Source: Muscardinus avellanarius
Taxonomy: Eukaryota; Chordata; Mammalia; Rodentia; Gliridae
DNA length: 64,000 bases
Assembly: GCA_963383645.1 (NCBI GenBank)
Contig: OY726559.1
Span: 112,603,393 to 112,667,392 of the forward strand
Direction of reading: 5' to 3'
Shown: piece by piece, positions 42,569 through 64,000 of the stretch
How the letters are laid out: each line of letters starts with the position of its first letter
Numbering within the stretch: the stretch's first letter is position 1
Translations under genes and position numbers: made by a program
Notes under the pieces: generated by a model
The model's database searches: none
What the model saw: only the letters and a program-made list of their open reading frames with translations
Told to the model about the DNA's origin: nothing

Positions 42569-43205
42569 GATTCAGCCAAGTGTGGCGGCGCACGCTTGTA
42601 ATCCCAGCATTAGGGAGGCTGAGACAGGAGGATGGCGGTTCACAGACAGCCTCAGCTACTTAGTGAGGTCCTCTGCAACTCAGTGAGACCCTGTTTCAAA
42701 ATAATGAATAAAAAATAGGGCTGGGAGTGTATCTCAGAGGTAGAATGGCCCTGGGTTCCATCCCCAGTACCACACATACACACAAAAAAAGTCCTGACTC
42801 TGGCCCCAAAAGCAACGGGGCACCCAGGAGGGCATGGAGACTTAACAGGCAGGGAGCAACCAGCCAGCTTGCAAGGTGAGCTTTGTGATGGAGGAGATGC
42901 CAGACCAACACAGGGAGACCGGTGGAGAGGCTCCTGCTGGAACTACTTTGGCTTGGCCACCTCCGGGCTAAATGACAGGGGCCCAAAGGCAGGACCTGGG
43001 CAGGTGCCTGTTCTAGTTACATAGAAAATGTCCCAGGCTAACAAAGGAGGATCGTGGTTTGCAGACAGCCTCAGCTACTCAGTGAGGGCTTTTGCAACTC
43101 AGTGAGACCCTGTTTCAAAATAAAGAATAAAAAATAGAGCTGGGAGAGTATCTTGGAGGTAGAATGCCCCTGGGTTCCATCCCCAGTACCATAAAAAAAA
43201 AAAAA
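42569..43205 (+). repeat. Two + strand SINEs
   Basis: Copies at about 42569-42790 and 43030-43205 separated by 240 bp of unique sequence; the second lacks its 5' end. Confidence 0.8.
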
Positions 43206-43560
43206 GAGAGCTCATTTATCAATGCTTGGAGCTGGTGTAATTGAGCCAGGAGGGTTGTCATACTGGTGGTAGATAAATCCAGGTGGTGGCCCGGGCTGGT
43301 TAGGTGTGGCTGAGAGTGGGTCCCTGGGGGTGCAGCCTTGGGATTATATAAACGGTTCCTCCCCCCCCAACATTTTTCCTGGGTTTGGCCTCCATAATAT
43401 GAGGAGCGCAGCCCATGTATTCTCCCTTTTGCCGACATGCCCTGAGACCTTTGGTCCCCAACCTCACATGGACTAAACCCAAAACCTTAAGAAAATAAAT
43501 TTTCTTCCCTCTATGTTACATGGTCAATCTTTTATATTATAACTGAAATAATGGCGACCA
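43206..43560 (+). mobile_element. Probable solo LTR relic
   Basis: About 350 bp with a TATA-like box (TATATAAA, 43345-43352), a later AATAAA (43494-43499) and the phrase gtgggtccctggg. These features resemble ERVL/MaLR-type solo LTRs. A diverged relative with the same phrase order lies at 59800-60200. Class is uncertain; no coding sequence is present. Confidence 0.4.
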
Positions 43561-43939
43561 TAACAGTACCCCCTCCGAAACCACACGCCCGCCCGCCCGC
43601 ATGCACCCACGTACGCACAGCCCGTCCTAGGCATGCACAGAAAACATCCCCAATACACATTTCTTGAATCAATCTGAAATCAGAGCTTTCCAGCAGTACT
43701 CAACCCACGAGTTTATACACACAGGGAACAGCAGGTTGGGGAAGGGAACCCCGCGCCCGCCCAGCAGTGTCTCCCCTGCTGGGCCCCGGAGCGAGGCTGC
43801 CACGTCTCCCTTCCTTCCTTCAATGTGTCCAGAGCCATGGCCTGCCGGTCCACGCGGGCTCTTGCAGGGCACCAGGCTCCGCCCAGCCCTGGGGTAGCAA
43901 GGGTCAGGTGCTCCGGCCTCCACCAGAGCTTCCCGGTAC

Positions 43940-59081
<15,142 letters not shown>

Positions 59082-59564
59082 CGCAGACCTGTGTCAGGGC
59101 CAGGTGGGAGCCGGTGAGCAGCCTGGGTGACAGCGTCCCTAGAGATCCGGGCTGTGGGCACGCTCAGGAAGCCACGGCCCTGCCCCTGGAGCTCCATCTC
59201 CCCCAGATCCTACTCCAGATAGGCCGTGTAGGCCTGTGCCTCCGGGTCTTGGCTCAGGGTTTGCTTAGACCCTCTAGTTGTGGTTCTTCCCGAGACTCTC
59301 CTCTCGCAAAGCCTGCCCAAGGGACCCCGCTGCCGACTGCCTCCTGTCTCCCCTGGAACCCCCCAATAACATTCACCCACCTGTTCTAGTGTCCATCCCT
59401 GACCGTGACTTCTGGGTGCAAGGACCCCCCCAGATCATTATCTCTGAATCCCCAGCCCCTAACCCAGCAAACACACATGGGACATTTTGATGTGTGTGTC
59501 AGGCATGGACCCCCAAGGGGGAAATTCTGCACTTGGGCTCAGTTACAACTTTCTTTTTCTTTTT

Positions 59565-59735
59565 TGTGGTACTGAGGATAGAACCCAGAGGTGTTCTGTC
59601 TCTGAGCTACACCTCCAGCCTTATTTTTTATTCTTTATTTTGAAACAGGGTCTCACTGAGTTGCAAAGGGCCTCACTAAGATGGCTGTGAACCTGGATTC
59701 TCCTGGGATAACACGCATGCGCCACCACGCCCAGC
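59565..59735 (-). repeat. Minus-strand SINE
   Basis: ID head and shortened B1 part, 480 bp upstream of the PEAR1 start codon. Confidence 0.8.
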
Positions 59736-59799
59736 TCACTTAGAACTTTCTAACAGGGCAATTCAGTAACAGAGTCAGTGGGACAGTTATATAACATGT

Positions 59800-59996
59800 T
59801 AAATGTCCCCCAATGCGCCTGCTCATGTATTAATGTTCAGGGTTGATATTGTTAAGTCATGAGGGAGGGTTGTATTCTCATCAGTAAATGATTTATCTGG
59901 GTTTTAACCTAGGCTGATGGGGTGCCGTTGGAAGAGGTGGGTCCCTAGGGATGTTGCCTCAGGGAGTATGTGTCTTTGAATCACCTTGTGCCCTCC

Positions 59997-60044
<48 letters not shown>

Positions 60045-60200
60045 GGGCTTCCTGCTCACCATGCCCTCATATAGACTGAACCCAGAATCTCCAGAAAACT
60101 CTGAACAAATAAATCTTCCTCTTCCTTCCTGTAAGTTGTGTGGCTGGGTCTTTTGGAATCTACCAGTGGGAATGTGGACCGAGACAGTCGGCTACCTCCT
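59800..60200 (+). mobile_element. Probable second solo LTR relic with (GTCT)n
   Basis: Contains ggtgggtcccta, gccctc, (GTCT)n 59998-60032, ccatgccctcatatagactg and AATAAA (60108-60113). The phrase order matches the 43206-43560 element. No coding sequence. Family assignment (ERVL/MaLR-like) is tentative. Confidence 0.4.
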
Positions 60201-61205
60201 CAGATGCTGAGCTCCCCGTCACTGGAAGAGCGCAGGCGGAAGCCAAAACCCCTCTGACAAAGCGCTGTCGAGGGTCCTGCTACTCGGGGCAGGAGTGGGA
60301 CTGGGTGCGCGGGAGCTCGAAATACTGGTGGGTTGGTGTGAGCTCCGGTGGGCTCTGGAGAGGCGACTTCCCCAATCCGTGCTCAGCGGCATCAGTGAGT
60401 TTGAAATCACTGGGGGAGGGGGGGGGTAGAAATTGACACGAGTCCACACACCATGCACCATGGCCAATTGCCCTGAAGAGCTGGTGGTGAACATTTGCCA
60501 GCACACCGCTGCACCCAGTGCTAGGTGCTAAACCCAAGGAAGTCCCTGAGCTAGCCTTGGACTTAGGGAGCAGCCCCCTCCCTTGGACAGCCCTGCAGCC
60601 ACTAAGAAACAGAATCCATCCACCCTGCAGCCCTGGCCTCACCCAGCAGGTGGGAGGAGGGTCAGGACCTTGGAAGAATCCGGAATCCTGAATCGCTTTC
60701 TGGGTGCCTCACTAGAGAGAGGCCGCGCTGCTAGAGGCCCGCCTAAGCTTCCGCGGGCTGTGTTCTGTATTCCTAAAACTTGCCCTCGATCCCTGAGGCG
60801 CCAACATCTGCTTATAATTTTTCCAAGAAGAGAGGTCACGGATGCTGGCCCCTTCCCCCTGAGTATCTCTGGAATGCCTGCTGCGGCCCCACTCCACGCC
60901 CCCTCCCACGCACTCCGGGGCCAATCAGCCCCACCCCTGCAGCCCTCCCCCTGGCATCAGTCAGATGTCCAACCCTGCTCATTTCCTCCTTCCTGCAAAC
61001 ACTGCTTGCCACCCCCTTTGGTCATGCAGGGCCACCGGGCCCCATCACCTATGGCCTCCTCTCTTCCACCCAAGCTCCTTCAGTCCCCAAGAAACTCACC
61101 AGGTAGAGCCAGAGGAGCTCGGATGAGCAGGGGGGTCCAGCAGGGGTTTGGGGTACAGAAAATGTCCTAGGGGGTCCCAGCACTCAGGATGGAGCCTAAG
61201 ATAGA
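60201..61205 (-). other. PEAR1: PEAR1 upstream unique region
   Basis: The only kilobase upstream of PEAR1 free of SINEs. It includes the CCAAT/GC-box cluster at 60880-60965 and is the likeliest place for a 5' noncoding exon or enhancer, but no exon boundary can be read. Confidence 0.5.
60880..60965 (-). promoter_or_regulatory. PEAR1: Candidate PEAR1 promoter: CCAAT box and GC/KLF boxes
   Basis: On the minus strand a CTGATTGGCC CCAAT box (60922-60931) lies between GGGTGGGGC (about 60932) and GGGGGCGTGG (about 60899). Position 1.8 kb upstream of the coding start fits a promoter with a noncoding first exon. Motif evidence only. Confidence 0.35.
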
Positions 61206-61212
61206 AAACAGA

Positions 61213-61536
61213 GCCGGGCGTGGTGGCGCACGCTTGTCATCCCAGCACTTGGGAGGCTGAGACAGGAGCATCACGGTTCATGGACAGCCCCAGCTACTTA
61301 GTGAGGCCTTTGCAACTCACTGAGAGCCTATTTCAAAATAAAGAATAAGCCGGGCATGGCGCACACTTGTAACCCTAGGCATAGGAGGCTGAGACAGGAG
61401 AATCGCACAGGTTCGAAGCCAGCCTCAGCTACATAGTGAGGCTCTCAGCAACTTAGTGAGACCCTGTTTCCAAATAAATTATAAAATAGGGCTGGGGGTG
61501 TAGCCAGGAGGTAGAATGCACCTGGGTTCCATCCCC

Positions 61537-61575
<39 letters not shown>

Positions 61576-62170
61576 TGGGGCTGGCAGTGTCGCTCAGAGG
61601 TGGAATGTTCCTGGGTTCCATCCCCAGTAGTGCAAAAATTAATTAATTAATTAAAATAAAAAATAAAAATAGGGCTGGGGTATAGCTCAGAGGTAGAATG
61701 CCCCTGGGTTCCACACCCAGTACCGCAAAAATTTTTGTTTAATTTAATTAAATTAAGAATAAAAGCCGGGCATGGTGGTGCATGCTTGTAATGCCAGCAT
61801 TCCGGAGGCTGGAACAGGAGGACCACGATTCGCAGACAGCCTCAGCTACTTAGTGAGGCCCCTCTGCAACTTAGTAAGACCCTGTTTTAAAATAAAAAGA
61901 ATAGCTGGGTGTGGTGGCGCACACTTGTAATCCCCGCGCTTGGGAGGTGGAGACAGGAGGATCACGCAGGTTCGAAGCCAGCCGTGCTGGCTTAAGAGAC
62001 CCTGTTTTCAAATTTTAAAAAAAGTATAAAAAATAGGTCTGGGTGTGTAGCCTGGAGGTAGAAGGGCTTCCAGGAACCCCAGTACCAGCTGAGGCTGGTT
62101 TCAAACCTGTGATCCTCCTGTCTCAGCCTCCTGAGTACTGGGATTCCAGGTGTGTGCCACTGCACCTGGC
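61213..62170. repeat. SINE cluster upstream of PEAR1
   Basis: + strand B1 part 61213-61345, complete copy 61346-61540, (CA)n 61540-61574, ID-only fragments 61578-61640 and 61672-61735, copies 61765-61905 and 61906-62088 (cttccagg subtype), and a short minus-strand B1 piece 62090-62170. Confidence 0.8.
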
Positions 62171-62755
62171 TGCCAGGTCCAGGGAAATCACTTCCCCACC
62201 TGCCTTGGCTTCCACCCAGGGCCCCGAGCACCGCGGGTGTCCTTACTACCTCTCCAACCAACTCCTCCGCTCAAGAAACCGGTGCCCACGGCTCTAAGGG
62301 GACCTGCGGAGGAGCTGTTTGTGATGGAGTGCTTCCCAATTCTGGCTGGCTGCAGGAGGGGCAGCTAGATCTTGTCTCTCCAAAGAGCCTCAGAGTTCAG
62401 TCCAGGGCTAGAAGCCAAGCTGGGGTTCGGGGGACCGTGTGGGTGGCCAACAGGGAGGGGAGAGAGGAGATGGGGAGGGGGAGAGAGGAGAGGGAGAGGG
62501 AAAGCTTGGCCCTGAGGAGTAAACACAGGCCAGACAAGAAGGCTTGCTGGCCTCTGAGCCTTTGCTCCAGGACGAAGGCCCTGAGGTCCTGCCCCTCACC
62601 GCCCCGTGGAACCCTGTGATTACACATCCGGCTCTCTTGGGGGAGGGGAAGGACTCCTCCCCGCCGCCCTGCTCAGCCCTCATCCTCTGCTACACCCCTG
62701 GTCCAGGGGACCAAACACCTTCTCTCACAACCAGAATATGTATGCTGTATTTATT
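62171..62755. other. Unique sequence upstream of PEAR1
   Basis: About 580 bp, including a GA-rich stretch at 62455-62510 (gggagaggg repeats). No exon recognised. Confidence 0.55.
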
Positions 62756-63308
62756 TTTTTCTTTTTGTTTTTGTGGTACTGGGGATGGAACCCAGGGACA
62801 CTCTCCCTCCGGGCTACACCCCCTGTCCTATTTTTATTCTTTATTTTAAAACAGGGTCTCACTAAGTTTTGGAGGGCCTCATTAAGTAGCTGAGGCTGTC
62901 CTTGAACCACAATCCTCCCATCTCAGCCTCCTAAATGCTGGGATTACAAGCATGCGCCACCACGCCAGGCTAATCCCAGACTTGTTTCATATTTTATTTG
63001 GAAACAGGGTGTCAGTAAGTTGCTGAGAACCTCACTAGGTAGCTGAGGCTGGCTTTGAACCTGTGCGATCCTCCTGTCTCAGCCTCCCAAGTAGGATTAC
63101 AGGCTTGTGCCATCACCCCTGGCTTGTGCCACCCACCACCCCGGTATATATATATTGCACTCTGTTGGAACAGGCAGGGTGCTGAGAAGTTCAATTTTTT
63201 TTCTTTTCTTCCTTCCTTCCTTTCTTTCTTTTCTTTTTCTTTTTCTTTTCTTTTCTTTTTTTTTTTTTTGGTGTGTGTGTGTGTGTGCGCGCGCGCGCGC
63301 GCGCGTGC

Positions 63309-63346
<38 letters not shown>

Positions 63347-64000
63347 TACTAGAGATGGAACCCAGGGGGCATTCTACCTCTGAGCTACAGCCCCAGCCCT
63401 ATTTTTTATTCTTTATTTTGAAACGGTCTCACCGAGTTTCAAAGGACCTCACTAAGTAGCTGAAGCTGTCCGTAAACCATAATCCTTCTGTCCCAGCCTC
63501 CCAAATGCTGGGATTACAAGTGTGTGCCACCACGCCTGGCTTTTATTCCTTATTTTGAAACAGGGTCTCGCTAAGTTCTGGGGGCCTCACTAAGTAGCTG
63601 AGGCTGGCTGTGAACATGGACTTGTGATCCTCCTGTCTAAGCCTCCAAAGTACTGGGCTTACAAGCGTGCGCCACCACACCCAGCATGAGCAGTTCAATC
63701 TTGTTTAAAGCATGCATGCAAGCCAGGTGTGGTGGCTCATGCTTGTAATCCTGGTATTTGGGAGGCTGAGACAGGAGGATTGCAGGTTCAGGTTCACAGC
63801 CAGCCTCAGATACTTAGTGTGGCCCTCTGCAACTTAGTGAGAACCTATTTTAAAAAATAAGGAATAGCTGGGCATGGTGGCCCACTCTTATAATTCCAGT
63901 ATTTGGGAAGCTGAGACAGGAAAATGGCAGGTTTGCAACCAGCCTCAGCTACTTAGTGAGGCCTTCCACAATTTAGTGAGACCCTCTTTCAAAATAAAAG
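62756..64000. repeat. SINE cluster at right edge
   Basis: Minus-strand copies 62770-62970, 62975-63120, 63345-63540 and 63541-63685, and + strand copies 63721-63860 and 63865-64000 (cut by the window edge). Confidence 0.8.
63271..63345. repeat. (GT)n(GC)n(GT)n alternating tract
   Basis: About 75 bp of strict purine-pyrimidine alternation: GT units, then about ten GC units, then GT units again. Classic Z-DNA-prone sequence. A T/C-rich tract (63195-63269) precedes it. Confidence 0.95.

Overview
This is a mammalian nuclear segment. Coding sequence is split into short exons with GT/AG boundaries, and the introns are packed with a dimeric B1 (7SL-derived) plus ID (tRNA-Ala-derived) SINE. That B1-dID/MEN-type dimer, in very high copy and with young copies, points to a squirrel-family rodent (Sciuridae: ground squirrel, marmot or similar). 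The species call is an inference from SINE type; the gene calls rest on recognised protein sequence and on exon phases that join without a break.

Three genes are present, in the conserved mammalian order ARHGEF11 - LRRC71 - PEAR1 (human 1q23 block), shown in the opposite orientation to the human reference. (1) ARHGEF11 (PDZ-RhoGEF), + strand, 1513-28682: the 3' part of the gene, 30 coding exons that join into 1237 codons plus stop. They cover the RGS-like domain, linker, DH, PH and C-terminal tail; the PDZ-coding exons lie off the left edge. Its 3'UTR runs to about 29.57 kb. (2) LRRC71, - strand, 41317-30506: a complete reading frame of 15 exons, 560 aa, with a CpG-rich promoter carrying an X-box-like site. 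(3) PEAR1, - strand, 59081-43940: a complete coding region of 22 exons, 1036 aa, with signal peptide, EMI domain, EGF-like repeats, one transmembrane helix and a proline/tyrosine-rich tail. Its 5' noncoding part must lie in 59.1-64 kb or beyond.

Layout: 0-28.7 kb ARHGEF11; 28.7-30.5 kb ARHGEF11 3'UTR and a short gap where ARHGEF11 and LRRC71 converge tail to tail; 30.5-41.3 kb LRRC71; 41.3-43.9 kb promoter, unique sequence, SINEs and an LTR-like relic; 43.9-59.1 kb PEAR1; 59.1-64 kb PEAR1 upstream region with SINEs and simple repeats.

The genes do not form a pathway unit. ARHGEF11 activates RhoA downstream of G12/13 and semaphorin receptors, PEAR1 is a platelet/endothelial contact receptor, and LRRC71 is a poorly characterised leucine-rich-repeat protein. 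I find no undescribed multi-gene system. The observations most worth checking are regulatory or structural: a UGG-repeat at the acceptor of ARHGEF11's 96-nt cassette exon (human exon 38), a tandem array of four CTCF-like cores in LRRC71 intron 1 plus three further sites, a minisatellite of decoy 3' splice sites before ARHGEF11 exon 23, three NAGNAG acceptors, a copy of the ARHGEF11 3'UTR end inside its last intron, and nested SINE insertions with readable target-site duplications.
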